Position numbers and translations under genes: made by a program. 64,000 nucleotides of DNA from Astropecten irregularis (Eukaryota > Echinodermata > Asteroidea > Paxillosida > Astropectinidae): NCBI GenBank assembly GCA_963971285.1, contig OZ020252.1, positions 15,785,662 through 15,849,661 of the forward strand. The letters run 5' to 3'. The notes under the pieces were generated by a model. It saw nothing but the letters and a program-made list of their open reading frames with translations. It was not told the origin of the DNA and did not search any database. Every line of letters begins with the position of its first letter. Within the stretch, counting starts at the first letter, position 1. This document shows positions 21,438 to 31,874 of the stretch, piece by piece.

Positions 21438-22020
21438 CTGCAACAGAAATGGAAATGACAAACCTTGATTCTCACCATTCATATAGCAAAAGTGTAACAG
21501 CAATTAAAAAAAATAATTTTAATAATTTTAAATTATTTTTTTTATGAAACATCATTTCAATGCAAAAACATTACAATGCAAAACACCTTTTCTCTATAAG
21601 CAATGCAGGCGTTTCACAATAGTGCGCCACCATGAGTTTGCAACGTGTTGGTCCATTTGTCAACAAACTGCGCATCTTTCCACATGCGCAGTTTATTGAC
21701 AAAATTAATTCTGCACATTGTGATGGCCAACGCGTTGCAAATTCATGGTGCCACACTATTGTGAATCGCCCGTATTGATGTTAGAATGATATCAATTCAA
21801 TGTTATGTATAACTTGATCCTTGGTAGCTATTACTAGTATCTGTAGAAATCCAATGTTTTGACACTGCATTCTCTTTCAAAATGGCAAGATTTGTACAGA
21901 GGTACAATGCTTCCTTGCGGGAAAACCAATGAAAGCAAATAATATAACACATCTGTTTGACAGGAGTTCTTCAGCTGGATACGATCTGTGATTCACAATA
22001 ATTCCATGAATGTTTCTTAC

Positions 22021-22234
22021 CTACAACTGTGATGGGTTCAATAGGTATAGCAGTACCACCAATAGTCACGGTATTATCACTGAATGCTTGCTGTATAGCG
22101 GAATCTGATGGCATGTCTTGACTTTCAGGGAACGTTGCTACAAAAGTTGCAATAACACTTCCTCTTGCAAATCTTGTGATGATCACAGCCAAAACATGGC
22201 TGGTAGGTGGATTGCTCTGAAGTTTATTCTTAAT
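22021..22234 (-). CDS. MUC4-like: MUC4-like exon: membrane-proximal SEA domain, second half
   Basis: This 214-nt exon (phase 0-1) encodes IKNKLQSNPPTSHVLAV, then FARGSVIATFVATFPESQ and the end of the domain, EPITVVG. The GSVIA matches the G-S(V/I)VV autoproteolysis site of cleavable SEA domains such as that of MUC1. The first half is exon 23172-23284. By analogy the protein would be self-cleaved here into two non-covalently held subunits. Confidence 0.85.
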
Positions 22235-22299
22235 CTGCATAAGTGAGAAAATAATGGACGTGGAATTCGGTAAAAGTTGAAAACTTTTTTTCATAGCGT

Positions 22300-22440
22300 C
22301 TGACTGCCAAATGAACAAAGATAATTGACTACTAGGAACACCACGTGCCGGAACACCAGTGCTGGTACAGTACTGTGGAGGTCTCCAGTTCGAATCCCGC
22401 TCCAGTCAATTTTTCTTTGTTCACTTTCAATCAATTCTAG
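22300..22440 (+). repeat. tRNA-like repeat family S1 fragment
   Basis: It contains CCAGTTCGAATCCCGCTCC (box B region) and the shared tail CAATTTTTCTTTGTTCAC. The box A part is degraded. Confidence 0.6.
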
Positions 22441-22728
22441 TTTGAACGTTTTCTGTTTTGATAATGTTAAATTTAGAAGCAATTTGCTTTTAATTAGTGC
22501 CCTTTGAAATGTAGTCAGATTCAAGATTTTAAGTTGTTGTGATGAGCAACATTACACAGAACAATTTGATAAGTACATGAACGGAATCTATGCCCTCTTC
22601 AAAAATAGAATCACTAATACTATAGACCACCTTTAATTATAAGTTTTTGATTTGTCATAAGGATAAGGCCTTCTAGTGATGTTATCAAAAAAGTAATACA
22701 ATAGGCCCATTGTTTAAATTTGGCTTAA

Positions 22729-23147
22729 TACACCGATCCAGTAGGCCACGCCCACCATAGCAACGTCCAAGCAACAACGCACACAACGTGTCACGATCGC
22801 CCACACACGACAAATTGCATAATACCCTCAACCGCCGAAAGCACCTCTCTCTGTTGGACTTTGGTTTTAGGAAAAAAAACCAAATGTACACTTCCTCTCA
22901 GCCAGGGCATCGAGAGTCAGAATTACAATGAAAATATAACCACCACTTGACCATGCTTAAGAATAAAATTCGGGGTTGTAAAAGAATTGCCTTGTACCTA
23001 GGAAACAAATGTGAACTCAATGAAAAGTGTGTCGCAAAGAATACAAAATTTGTTATGTCGTACAAAATGGCGGCAATTTGTCGGACCTTAAATAACGCCT
23101 TGTGATTGGTCAATTTGTCAAGGGGCGTGGCCTCCTGAATCGGTGTA
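22729..23147. repeat. TA-flanked inverted-repeat element, family G copy 1
   Basis: About 419 bp with terminal inverted repeats CACCGATCCAGTAGGCCACG and the complement at the right end. TA lies at both ends. It contains TTGTCGGACCTTAAATAAC. Near-full copies are at 31953-32384 and 51377-51808. It lies in the intron inside the SEA domain. Confidence 0.85.
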
Positions 23148-23171
23148 CTTCATAACATGCTCAAAGATTAC

Positions 23172-23284
23172 CGATTTTTCCAGTTTAGCAGCCAAATTCT
23201 TAAACGCTGCGGTGGTAGGATTACTCAGAGCATCAGTGAAAGTAAAGGAAATCAATGTCACCATCGCTGTGACAGATGGTTGAG
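23172..23284 (-). CDS. MUC4-like: MUC4-like exon: membrane-proximal SEA domain, first half
   Basis: This 113-nt exon (phase 1-0) encodes AQPSVTAMVTLISFTFTDAL and then SNPTTAAFKNLAAKLEKS, the first beta strand and helix of a SEA domain. The intron after LEKS sits at the same place as in the distal SEA (after LKTD at 33543), so the two domains arose from duplication of a two-exon unit. Confidence 0.82.
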
Positions 23285-23394
23285 CTAAATAAGAAGGAAA
23301 AGAAGAAGAAATTAGTTTTAAATTTGGTACAGATCATGCTAAGTATTCCATATTTGAGACAACATTCTAAGTACAAAAATGTAACAATGTCAGA

Positions 23395-23965
23395 CCCTAC
23401 TACTAATTCCAAATATGTTATACAGTTTAAGTGACTCAAGCACTCATATTCAAATGTCCAAGTACTCTTACTTGAACTACAATTCTTGTACTCTGGCTAC
23501 AAAATACTTGGAACTCGACATCCAAAAATTGTACTCGAGCATCTAAGTACTCGTACTTGATTTACAGTACTTGATAAAAAAAAACCATTGACCCCTAAGA
23601 ACCGATATTTGATACGGTTCTGACAAAACGAATGTGTGACTTTTAATGTATACGACCCATTCGCTGTATGTGGGCATGCTAAACCAATAGAGTGTAGGCA
23701 AATCATGCTGTAGTACTCAGCAATTTACTTGGGTACTTGGGTATTGTTAGTCTGAGTTCTGGACCTGAAAATTCTAACAATGAATCTAGCACACAGAAAT
23801 TACAGGCAAAAAAAGAATTACTTATACACGCACTCAGAAGTACAAAGTACTTGTATTCGGAAACCAGTTCTTGTACTTGGCCGGCAAAGTACTCGACCTG
23901 TCTTGGTACTCAGTCAAAGTACTCGGCAGTGCTTGGTACTTGGAAAAAACAGTACTCGACTACAA
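23395..23965. repeat. GTACTCG-rich inverted repeat
   Basis: Two arms rich in variants of GTACTYGTACTTG (23430-23580 and 23705-23960) face a central non-repetitive part. No exon was found here. It resembles a long hairpin element with simple-sequence arms. Confidence 0.6.
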
Positions 23966-24091
23966 CAATAATGTTTTATATTTCCGGTCCATACTGTGGT
24001 TGATGAGCAGTTTGCAGCAGTTAATTACAAACTTTGTTTGTCTGTAAAAGATTTTTCTTCGAGTCTTCTAGAAGCATACAATACTATTTAC

Positions 24092-24223
24092 CTGTGCAAG
24101 AGCCATCTCCACTCCTAGCAAACCCAGCAAGACATTCGCATGTATATCCTGCAGCATTTGTGGCTGGTTGACAGTCTTCTGTTGACTGGCAGAGGGCGCT
24201 GTTCGACTGACAAGGGTTACTCA
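24092..24223 (-). CDS. MUC4-like: MUC4-like exon: EGF-like domain before SEA
   Basis: A 132-nt exon (phase 1-1) for one EGF domain: VSNPCQSNSALCQS, TEDCQPATNAAGYTCECLAG and GDGSCTG, with six cysteines in EGF spacing. It has no DxDEC start, so calcium binding is not expected. It lies immediately before the cleavable SEA. Confidence 0.88.
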
Positions 24224-24641
24224 CTGAATACAATTCAAAAAAGAAAACGTTTTTTTAAAAAATCTGGTAAACTTCAAGAAGTTCAACACACCAAAAGTAC
24301 AACGTTTATCCACGGAAGAAGGTGTGCATTTTGCCTATAAGAAAACAGTGTATAGAGGTTATTCATGTGACGTCATCAGCTTGGATTGGCCGTCAAGCAC
24401 AATGCTTGCACACGTGTCAACAATAAGCTTCAGTGCACACACAACGTGCAGTGATCATTGATCAAACTTATTTTTGTACAGTGTCGACGACGCGCAACCA
24501 TGAAGGAACGTACACAAGCTTAACCGCCAACATGGCGGTTAAGCACGTGATTTTATGGCTTCGATGAATAACCTCTATACGTGTTCTGTATTAAAATACG
24601 GCAAGTTTATGAAAATGATAGAAAAAGTCATAAATATCTAC

Positions 24642-24743
24642 CTGAACAGTCAGACCCAGAATGAGTCACTGGGCAAACACATTCACAAGCTGCAGCATCA
24701 AATGTCTGAGAATTGACACAGCTGGACACCGACAATGAGCATA
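24642..24743 (-). CDS. MUC4-like: MUC4-like exon: short 34-residue Cys module, copy 2
   Basis: A 102-nt exon (phase 1-1) encoding VCSLSVSSCVNSQTFDAA and ACECVCPVTHSGSDCSG. It keeps the CxC and final Cys of EGF but is shorter, with the tight ACxCVCPxxxSGxxC block. The neighbour at 25211-25312 has the same length and pattern. Confidence 0.85.
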
Positions 24744-24915
24744 CTGTAAAAACAATGAACAAATTAATTATATTAATCACACAAGAAACCAAAGTTTAAT
24801 TTAAAAGATTTGGAGGAATGACAAAAACATAATTGGAAAAAAAATTAAAACAACCCTGAAACAGAATATGAACCTGGGACCTCAATGATATTGCAAAGGT
24901 TGCAGGTTTATTGCT

Positions 24916-25177
24916 TTAAAGGTAATATCATACTTTGGTTTTTATCAAAGAAATACAGATTCATGGGCAAAAATATCAAGGACGATACAGTAACAGTCAT
25001 CTGTGAAAATTTCAGCCCATTACAGTGCCCACTTTTTGAGAAAAACAGCATTTCAGGCAGAAACATTAAAATGGTAAGTTTCTACCATAACCATCTTTAC
25101 ACCCCGTACGTAAGTTATAGGTAAATCTATGAAGATTCCTGTTTCGGTATGCTACCAAAGTATGATATTACCTTTAA
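24916..25177. repeat. TTAA repeat family A, complete copy
   Basis: About 260 bp bounded by TTAA and ends AAGGTAATATCATACTTTGG and CCAAAGTATGATATTACC. The internal motif CATGGGCAAAAATATCAAGG is shared by all family A copies. The TTAA duplication points to a piggyBac-type mobiliser, inferred. Confidence 0.8.
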
Positions 25178-25210
25178 TAAATTTGTATAAAAAACCATCT
25201 GTACACGTAC

Positions 25211-25312
25211 CTTTGCAGTTTGTTCCTGATTGTCCATTTGGACATACACACTGACATGCCGCTTCATCTAGAACCTTTTCAATTGGGCAATCACTAGCAA
25301 TCATTGTACATC
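25211..25312 (-). CDS. MUC4-like: MUC4-like exon: short 34-residue Cys module, copy 1
   Basis: A 102-nt exon (phase 1-1) encoding GCTMIASDCPIEKVLDEA and ACQCVCPNGQSGTNCKG. It is paralogous to 24642-24743 with identical exon length. It follows the Pro-rich linker repeats. Confidence 0.85.
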
Positions 25313-25585
25313 CTGTAATATGGTAATAAATAAACCACAATCATCATAATCATTCACTGCTTTTGGCTGCAGCTCTGAAGTAGATTCTCTGATTTGAAAA
25401 AGAAAACAGAGCTTCAGCTCCAGTGGAAAACCACAACCAATATTTTCAGCATGTGGATGACAGAGCTGGAGCCAGAGACTGAGCCTCCGTTTCATAAATC
25501 CCCATAAGTTGGAAGAACTAGAAAACCAACAACATGTGTCAAATACATGTATTTAGAATAAACTGCTATTTTGTTTTGTTTTTAC

Positions 25586-25636
25586 CTTGGGGTGTAGGCA
25601 TAATTCCAGGTGCTGCTGTTGATGGTGAATCTGGAT
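25586..25636 (-). CDS. MUC4-like: MUC4-like exon: Pro/Thr linker, repeat copy 3
   Basis: A 51-nt exon (phase 1-1) encoding DPDSPSTAAPGIMPTPQ. Two more exons encode exactly the same peptide (26272-26322, 27028-27078). The flanking intron sequence is also repeated, so this is a recent tandem duplication. It is a likely O-glycosylated spacer. Confidence 0.85.
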
Positions 25637-25989
25637 CTGAAATTTTGAAATTTGAAATTTAAGGGTGGAAAATTATTGAGCAGTTTAAAAAAAAAATGTA
25701 TAACAGTGTAAGTTTCATTCTTATCAAATGACATAATAAACATTTAGATTTTCTTGTAATTGTTTTAGGTTTTTACTGTCAATGGACATATTCTCAACTG
25801 ATACAAATTATAACATGTAGCATCAAAAGGCCAAAAAAGCTTGGGGAAGTGAGGGGAAAATTGCGATTATTGGAAACGATTAATCCAGATGGTGGCAAAC
25901 CCATTCCAGTGGGTCATTCTACTGGATCAGTGTGTTGAAGTGGACTGTTCCTTCACAACTCAGACCCCATGACTGTTGAACATATCAAG

Positions 25990-26115
25990 ATTCTACAACT
26001 AAGTAAGGCTTGCGGAGCACCATGTATAACACTCTTTTTGGAAGGTGTGTGGTCCTGAGAGAAAATCTCATTCTCGATCAGGACAACACACCTTCCAAGA
26101 AGAGTGTTACAGAGT
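25990..26115. repeat. Hairpin repeat family D inside tandem unit
   Basis: AAGGTGTGTGGTCCTGAGA faces CAGGACAACACACCTTCC. The equivalent copy in the next unit is at 26715-26850, showing that the hairpin was carried along by the exon duplication. Confidence 0.7.
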
Positions 26116-26271
26116 GGAACATTGCAATGTGTACTGCAGGGTGTCTGGCTGCCTTTCCTTATTGGAGCTGTGCGCTAGGGGATCTCACAGTTGTGCAATT
26201 TGGGGTAAAAGTTGACAACTTGACAGTAGTTTCAAATATTTAGATACACTGCTATTTTGTTTTGTTGTTAC

Positions 26272-26322
26272 CTTGGGGTGTAGGCATAATTCCAGGTGCT
26301 GCTGTTGATGGTGAATCTGGAT
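26272..26322 (-). CDS. MUC4-like: MUC4-like exon: Pro/Thr linker, repeat copy 2
   Basis: Same 17-residue peptide DPDSPSTAAPGIMPTPQ and the same nucleotides as copy 3. The acceptor atttcag and donor gtaaca are intact, so the exon looks usable. Confidence 0.85.
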
Positions 26323-26714
26323 CTGAAATTTTGAAATTTAAAATTTAAGGATTGAAAATTATTGAGCAAGTTTTTTCAAAAAATCTACAACTGTGTAGCA
26401 ACTAAACAATTGCTCTGAGTTTTAATCTTATCAAATTAAATGATAAACATTTCAATTTTCTTGTAATTAATTTAGGTTTTTACTGTCAATGGACATATTC
26501 TCAAATGAAAAAAATTATAAAATGTAGCATCAAAAGGCCAGAGCTTGGAGAAGTGAGGGAAAAATTGCGATTATTGACAACGATTACGGCAGATGGTGCA
26601 AACCATTCCAGTGGGCCATTCTACTGGATCAGTGTGTTGAAGTGGACTGTTCCTTCACAACTCAGACCCCATGACTGTTGCATAAGACAATTGCAATATT
26701 TACTGGAACATATC

Positions 26715-26850
26715 AAGATGCTACAACTAAGTGAGGCTTGCGGAGACGCCATGTATAAAACTCTTTTTTAGAAGGTGTGTGGTCCTGAGAAGAACCGGTG
26801 AGAGAAAATCTTTCTCAGGACCACTCACCTTCCAAGAAGAGTGTTAATAC
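26715..26850. repeat. Hairpin repeat family D, copy in second unit
   Basis: AAGGTGTGTGGTCCTGAGAA and AGGACCACTCACCTTCC. It retains the AGAACCGGTGAGAG loop lost in the copy at 25990-26115. Confidence 0.7.
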
Positions 26851-27027
26851 ACAGTGGAACGTCACTATAGCAAACACCATAATGTGTACTGCAAGGTGTC
26901 TGGCTGCCTTTCTTTGTTTGGAGCTGTGCGCTGGGGGATCTCACAGTTGTGCAGTTTGGGGTAAAAGTTGATAACTTGACAGTAGTTTCAAATATTTAGA
27001 TACACTGCTATTTTGTATTGTTTTTAC

Positions 27028-27078
27028 CTTGGGGTGTAGGCATAATTCCAGGTGCCGCTGTTGATGGTGAATCTGGAT
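27028..27078 (-). CDS. MUC4-like: MUC4-like exon: Pro/Thr linker, repeat copy 1
   Basis: The peptide is identical to the other two copies, with one synonymous base difference (Ala codon GCG instead of GCA). The upstream intron also shares TTTGAAATTTAAGG with the copies. Confidence 0.85.
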
Positions 27079-27381
27079 CTGAAATTTTGAAATTTGAAAT
27101 TTAAGGATTTAAAATTATTGAGCAGTTTTTCAAAAAATCTATAACTGTATAGCAACTAAACACCCCAATTTGGATTTCCCAGACTAAAGACTCTGTTGCT
27201 ATATCACATGATGCAGTGTAAGATTTTGCATAGCGATATCCATCTCTGGAATGGACTGGTGAAATGGACTGTTCCTACACAACTCAGATCCAATGCATAA
27301 GACAATTGCAATGTATATTGGAACATATCAAGATGCTTTTAAGATCTCTTTGAGGAAGAACTTTTTTAAACTTCTGGCTTA

Positions 27382-27647
27382 TTAAAGGTAGTATCATACT
27401 TTGGTAGCACACCGAAACAGAAATCTTCACAGATTTACCTATAACTTATAGGATATAAAGATGGTAATGGTAGAAATATATCGTTAAAATCTTTCAGTCT
27501 GAAATGCCGTATTTATCCAGAAAAGTGTCGGCACCATATGGGGCTGGTAATTTTATAGATGACTGTTACTTTATCTTTGACTTGATATTTTTTTGCACAT
27601 GAAACTGCATTTCTATAACAAAAACCAAAGTATGATATTGCCTTTAA
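27382..27647. repeat. TTAA repeat family A, complete copy
   Basis: TTAA at both ends, termini AAGGTAGTATCATACTTTGG and CCAAAGTATGATATTGCC. A second, truncated copy follows at about 27655-27815. Confidence 0.8.
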
Positions 27648-27882
27648 TGAACGGTGCCCACTTTTTGAGAAAAAACAGTGAAAAATGCTCTATTTACATG
27701 AGAAGTTTTGATCTCACCCCGAGATCAAAACTGATTTTGCTTTTTCGTTGTACTAATTTCTACTAATAATACAGCATTTCTGGCAGAAAATGTTAACGGT
27801 ATCTTTCTACCAGCACCTGATTGTACTGATTTTCTTTTAAGTATAGCTATAAGCCAAATGATAAAATGTAGATTGTTTTTAC

Positions 27883-27930
27883 CCTCCTCCGTAGTGACCA
27901 TTCTGGGTGGTGGTGATGATGTGACACCGC
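27883..27930 (-). CDS. MUC4-like: MUC4-like exon: Pro/Thr linker
   Basis: A 48-nt exon (phase 1-1) encoding GGVTSSPPPRMVTTEE, similar to the next upstream exon in its end (IVTMQE against MVTTEE). The acceptor is atgaatccag, with a fair pyrimidine tract upstream. Confidence 0.72.
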
Positions 27931-28159
27931 CTGGATTCATGACAGGACATAGAAACAATCTTGTAAATTATACGTAGCTTTATCTTTACTCTAAAAGGCC
28001 CTAAAAAAGAGAAACCCTAACAATGTATTACCATACACTGCCATGTAGATTTGTTTGAGAAATGCTGGAGAATACATCTGAAGTATGACAAACAATTTCA
28101 TATCAATTAAAGATAACTATGGAAATGTAAACACTACCTTCTTTTGTGGCAACAATTAT

Positions 28160-28510
28160 ATTTATTATTATTATTATTATCTATTTCTGCTTGGAGTTAG
28201 GAGGGCCTGACGAAGGCTGAATCACTTTTATTTATTTATTTCTGGTTATGAAACCAAGGATTCCTCAAAAGCGCCCTAGACACTGTAGCTCGAAAGCCTG
28301 ATGAAACCTTTTATGGAAAGATGATGAGAAGATGAGAAGAAGATACAATTTTAGAGGTGGGAGGAAAACCCCAGAGTAATATTCTGGGTAAAACCCACAG
28401 AATCAGGTAGGGATTGAAAACCCAATCCACTTGTGGACCGAGCCGGACTGGAACCCGGGCCGCCATAGGTGAAAGGCGAGGAAAGAACTGCTACACCAAC
28501 TCGACTCCCC
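28160..28510 (-). repeat. tRNA-derived repeat family S4 copy
   Basis: In complement it has GTTGGTGTAGCAGTTC and CCGGGTTCCAGTCCGGCTC, Pol III box-like sequences, followed by a body and a TAATAATAATAA tail at 28160-28182. It ends next to CTTGGAGTTAGGAGG, a motif also found at 53675 and 54728. Confidence 0.65.
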
Positions 28511-28574
28511 CCACAAGTATTTTTTACTCATTCTATGGATGTACTATCAACTGGAAGCACGTAATTGTAGAGTG

Positions 28575-28773
28575 ATAATTTTTGATCTTTTAAAGATCAA
28601 AAATAAAAGAGAAAAGACTTAAGAAATACCGTTTTTCACTGTTTTCTCAGAAATTGGGCACCGTATGGGGCTGAAATTTTCACAGATGACTGTTACTGTT
28701 TCTTCCTTGATATTTTTGCCCATGAATCTGTATTTCTTGGACAAAAACCAAAGTATGATATTGCCTTTAAAGG
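28575..28773. repeat. TTAA repeat family A relic
   Basis: Right half only: AAGATCAAAAATAAAAGAG, CACCGTATGGGGCTGAAAT and CCAAAGTATGATATTGCC with TTAA. Confidence 0.65.
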
Positions 28774-28802
28774 CAAACAGATGAAATGTAACTTGTCTTT
28801 AC

Positions 28803-28847
28803 CTTCCTGCATAGTCACAATTTCGGGCGATGTAGCTGTGAGCTCTT
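28803..28847 (-). CDS. MUC4-like: MUC4-like exon: Thr-rich linker
   Basis: A 45-nt exon (phase 1-1) encoding EELTATSPEIVTMQE. It begins the run of five short linker exons that separates the three EGF domains from the short Cys modules. Confidence 0.7.
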
Positions 28848-29071
28848 CTGGATTAATGAAACAGAATGGGATATCAAAACAATTAAGTATACATAGCTTT
28901 GCAATGCTAAAAGGTACAGGGAGTTAATAACAAAAATTCATTCTGCTAGCTAGTACTCACAATAAGCACTCCATCAGCTCATTAAAAAGTCATTGAAAAG
29001 TTAACAAAGAAAAATTGAATGCAGCCAGATTCAAACAAGCAACCTCCAGAATACCATACCTAACCTAACCA

Positions 29072-29314
29072 GGGGCCAATTTCATAAAACTGTTAAGCAC
29101 AAAAATTTGCTAAGCATGACATTTCTGTCTAATAATAAAAACAGGGTTAACAACCAAATGTCCACGTGTTGTGTATCACTTGTGATTGTTCTTTGGCTGT
29201 TGTTCGCTGACCATGAATATCAAATGGAATTTTCAATGGTGGTTTGTTTTATAGGGCGAGACATTTTTGTACTAAGCAAATTTTTGTGCTTAACAGTTTT
29301 ATGACATTGGCCCC
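29072..29314. repeat. Palindromic element, family E copy 1
   Basis: About 243 bp with ends GGGGCCAATTTCATAAAAC and GTTTTATGACATTGGCCCC. The inner motif TGGCTGTTGTTCGCTGACC is shared with 36258-36543 and 57269-57509. Confidence 0.8.
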
Positions 29315-29412
29315 AGATGACTGTTACTGTATCTTTCTTGATATTTTTGCCCATGAATCTGCATTTTTTGGGGGACAAAAATCAAAGTATGAAATTACAT
29401 GAACCTTTAAAT
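29315..29412. repeat. TTAA repeat family A, terminal fragment
   Basis: AGATGACTGTTACTGTATC to ATCAAAGTATGAAATTAC. It abuts the family E copy directly, which suggests that E inserted into A. Confidence 0.6.
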
Positions 29413-29443
29413 TGTTTGAAATGTTATAAATGTTTGCCCTCAC

Positions 29444-29563
29444 CTGTTTGGCAGTTTTGACCTGAGAATCCCATAGTGCAGGAGCAGGTGTAGCCTCGTA
29501 GACTGGTCTGATCATTGTTACATGTTGCTCCATTCTGGCATTCATTGCTTCCTTCACAAGGCA
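29444..29563 (-). CDS. MUC4-like: MUC4-like exon: EGF-like domain
   Basis: A 120-nt exon (phase 1-1): VPCEGSNECQNGATC, then RGYTCSCTMGFSGQNCQTG. It is a Notch-type EGF without a calcium-binding start. It is the third of three similar exons between the distal SEA and the linker exons. Confidence 0.9.
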
Positions 29564-29653
29564 CTATGGACACAAGATACAACAACCAGCAATGAATACA
29601 AGTCACCATCAATGAAAAGCAGCTACGACTTCCTCTCTCACTCTCAGTATAGT

Positions 29654-30022
29654 TTAAAGGTAGTATCATACTTTGGTAAGAAACCCAAACAGAAATGTTC
29701 ACAGATTTACGTATAACTTACAGGATATGAAGATGGTGGCGGTAGAAACACACCGTTAAAATTGTTCCGCCTACAATGGTATTTTTATCAAGAAATTAGT
29801 AAAACAATGACCGAAAATCTTTTTTATCTTTTCAAAGATCAAAAATAAAAGAGAAAAGACTTTAAGCAATACTGTGGCTGTTTTTCACTGTTTTCTCAAA
29901 AAAGTGGGCAACGTATGGGACTGAAATCTTCACAGACGACTGTTACTGTATCTGTCTTGGTATTTTTTGCCCATGAATCTGTATTTCTTTCATAAAAAAA
30001 CAAAAATTGATGCTACCTTTAA
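29654..30022. repeat. TTAA repeat family A, full-length copy
   Basis: About 369 bp between TTAA sites, beginning AAGGTAGTATCATACTTTGG. It shows the whole internal order: CACAGATTTACGTATAAC, ATCTTTTCAAAGATC, GGGACTGAAATCTTCACAG. It is a good reference copy for the family. Confidence 0.8.
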
Positions 30023-30317
30023 CGGACCAATTATACAACCAATGTTTCCATGCCATCACGTGACATACAGTGGGTATTTTGTCATCTCTTTTTACATAGA
30101 ACAGAGGTAAAAACGTGCAAAGGAGAACGGGGAAAATATAATAGTCTTCTTTGGCACGTGATGGCACGTAAACATTGGTCGTGCAATTGGTCTATTGAAC
30201 ATTAGAATAGCATCTGTGTATTAAAACACCCTCACCTCCCCAAAAAAGAACAACAACAACAAAATTCAAAAATGAAATGTACAAAATAAATTCAGGACCA
30301 GAAAGACTTCTTTTTAC

Positions 30318-30437
30318 CAGGTGTTGCACACTGTAGTCCACTGTATCCAGTATTACATGAGCATGTGTAACCTGTGGCTGAAGTACTACTCTCGGTACAT
30401 GTCCCGCTGTTCTGACAAGGGTCGGAACTACATGGTG
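30318..30437 (-). CDS. MUC4-like: MUC4-like exon: EGF-like domain
   Basis: A 120-nt exon (phase 1-1): APCSSDPCQNSGTCTESS, then TGYTCSCNTGYSGLQCATP. Six cysteines in EGF spacing, same length as 29444-29563. Confidence 0.9.
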
Positions 30438-30465
30438 CTGCAGAAACACACACAACAGTTTAAAT

Positions 30466-30835
30466 AGGATTTGAAGCTTTACACGGTGGAAGTAATGTAA
30501 TAAAGGGTGCATTCGTTTAGCTCCCCCAGGTCGACACTAGTCAACCTCGCCCCCATTCTCTCGCCTGTTTTGTGCAGTAAAACACGACCGTTCCCAGTAA
30601 GGGCTGACCCATGTTAGCTAAACGAATGCACCCAATGTAAGGTTTGCAGAGACAATAAACTGTATAAACTGTATAAATTCTTATTACTGTCTGTGCCGTC
30701 CTCCACACTAGCTCAATGAGGACGGCCAGAGTACACTGGCTGGAACGTCGAGATTCAACTTCTCACCGATTCTTTTCAGAACCACATATCTAGAGTTAAT
30801 ATACATGGTATCTACACAAACCTTACTTTATTACA
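30466..30835. repeat. Hairpin repeat family D carrying a nested element
   Basis: The outer hairpin (AAGCTTTACACGGTGGAAG on the left, ACAAACCTTACTTTATTAC on the right) is split by a second element at 30501-30633. The order of insertion is therefore D first. Confidence 0.7.
30501..30633. repeat. Small inverted-repeat element nested in family D
   Basis: Ends GGGTGCATTCGTTTAGCT and AGCTAAACGAATGCACCC are exact inverses. AATGTAA flanks it at 30494-30500 and 30634-30640, a 7-8 bp target duplication of hAT type. Confidence 0.7.
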
Positions 30836-31399
30836 CAACAGTTTTACAATAGGGGAAGGCCAACCTACACCAGTGACATGGGTTGTCAAATGAAAGTCCA
30901 GACGCTTGAGAGGTAGGCCAACACAAGCTGGAAATATTCCCCCTAAAAATGTACAAATAATCTTTCTTCTGTAAATTGTGACAAACTTACACACTTGCTG
31001 TTTTTTAGTCAATGTATAGGTGCTTTGGAGTAGGTCACCTAGGTCGTACAGAGTCAGCCTGCATACCGTGCGATTAGGTCTGACGTCATTTTCAGGGTTC
31101 ACCCAGGACAGCCACCAGTGACCCGGCCTGCTCGTGAGAAGAGTCAGTGGTGGGAAACACGTCACACAAATTCAAGGTGCCGTTCCATTAGCCCAGCTGT
31201 GGTGGCTGATCTGGGTGACGTGACCCGTATTGACTGAGGGAAGCTACTCATCAAACCCACCTATTACTTCTAGTGTTTCCAGCATACCTTGTCTTTTATC
31301 AAGCTGTGTTGGGACATTAACCAATTTTTAAAACACAGGATTTCTTTTATAATACATTCTACATACTTAGAAGTAAGAAATACTTAGAAGTAGACATAC

Positions 31400-31513
31400 C
31401 TATCTCACAAGTTTGTCCAGTGAAGCCAGTCAAACAGCTGCATGAGAATCCTTCAGTCAGTGAGTTATCCTCAGAACACGTTCCACCATTGGTACATGGC
31501 GCAGTCGTACACT
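31400..31513 (-). CDS. MUC4-like: MUC4-like exon: EGF-like domain
   Basis: A 114-nt exon (phase 1-1): CTTAPCTNGGTCSEDNS, then GFSCSCLTGFTGQTCEI. It is the first EGF after the distal SEA domain and of Notch type. Confidence 0.9.
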
Positions 31514-31561
31514 CTGTAATATGTGAAGAATGAATGGATCATATGAATAATCATGCGTATA

Positions 31562-31850
31562 ACAATGGCAGACTTTTCACTAACCATTTTTAATCTCAAG
31601 AGGGCGCCCTTCACCGGTCTCGGGAAAAGTGTGTCATTGCTCTGGTGCACGAACATTCGTCGTAAACACAACCGGCGTAGATAATCGCATGAAAATGCCT
31701 GGTACATACTGTGCATGTGCCCGGTTGCGGTGCCAGGGGAGGACAAGAGTTCCCCACAAACAAACAAATGCATTAGCCATTAAAAGGGCGAGTTACAAAC
31801 GATTATGGTGGCCCACAGCAAACAGCTGACATTGTAATTTGTGCAGAGTT
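31562..31850. repeat. Dispersed repeat family N, copy 1
   Basis: It shares AATATTCGTCGTAAACACAACCGG-type sequence, GGGAAAAGTGTGTC and AAAAGGGCGAGTTA with 60290-60555. Ends are not defined. Confidence 0.55.
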
Positions 31851-31874
31851 TTTACTTTGGCAAGCGAGGCCTAC

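Noticed and set aside
23395-23965. CRISPR-like array
   Set aside because: The GTACTCG units are irregular, inverted, without uniform spacers, and the genome is eukaryotic.
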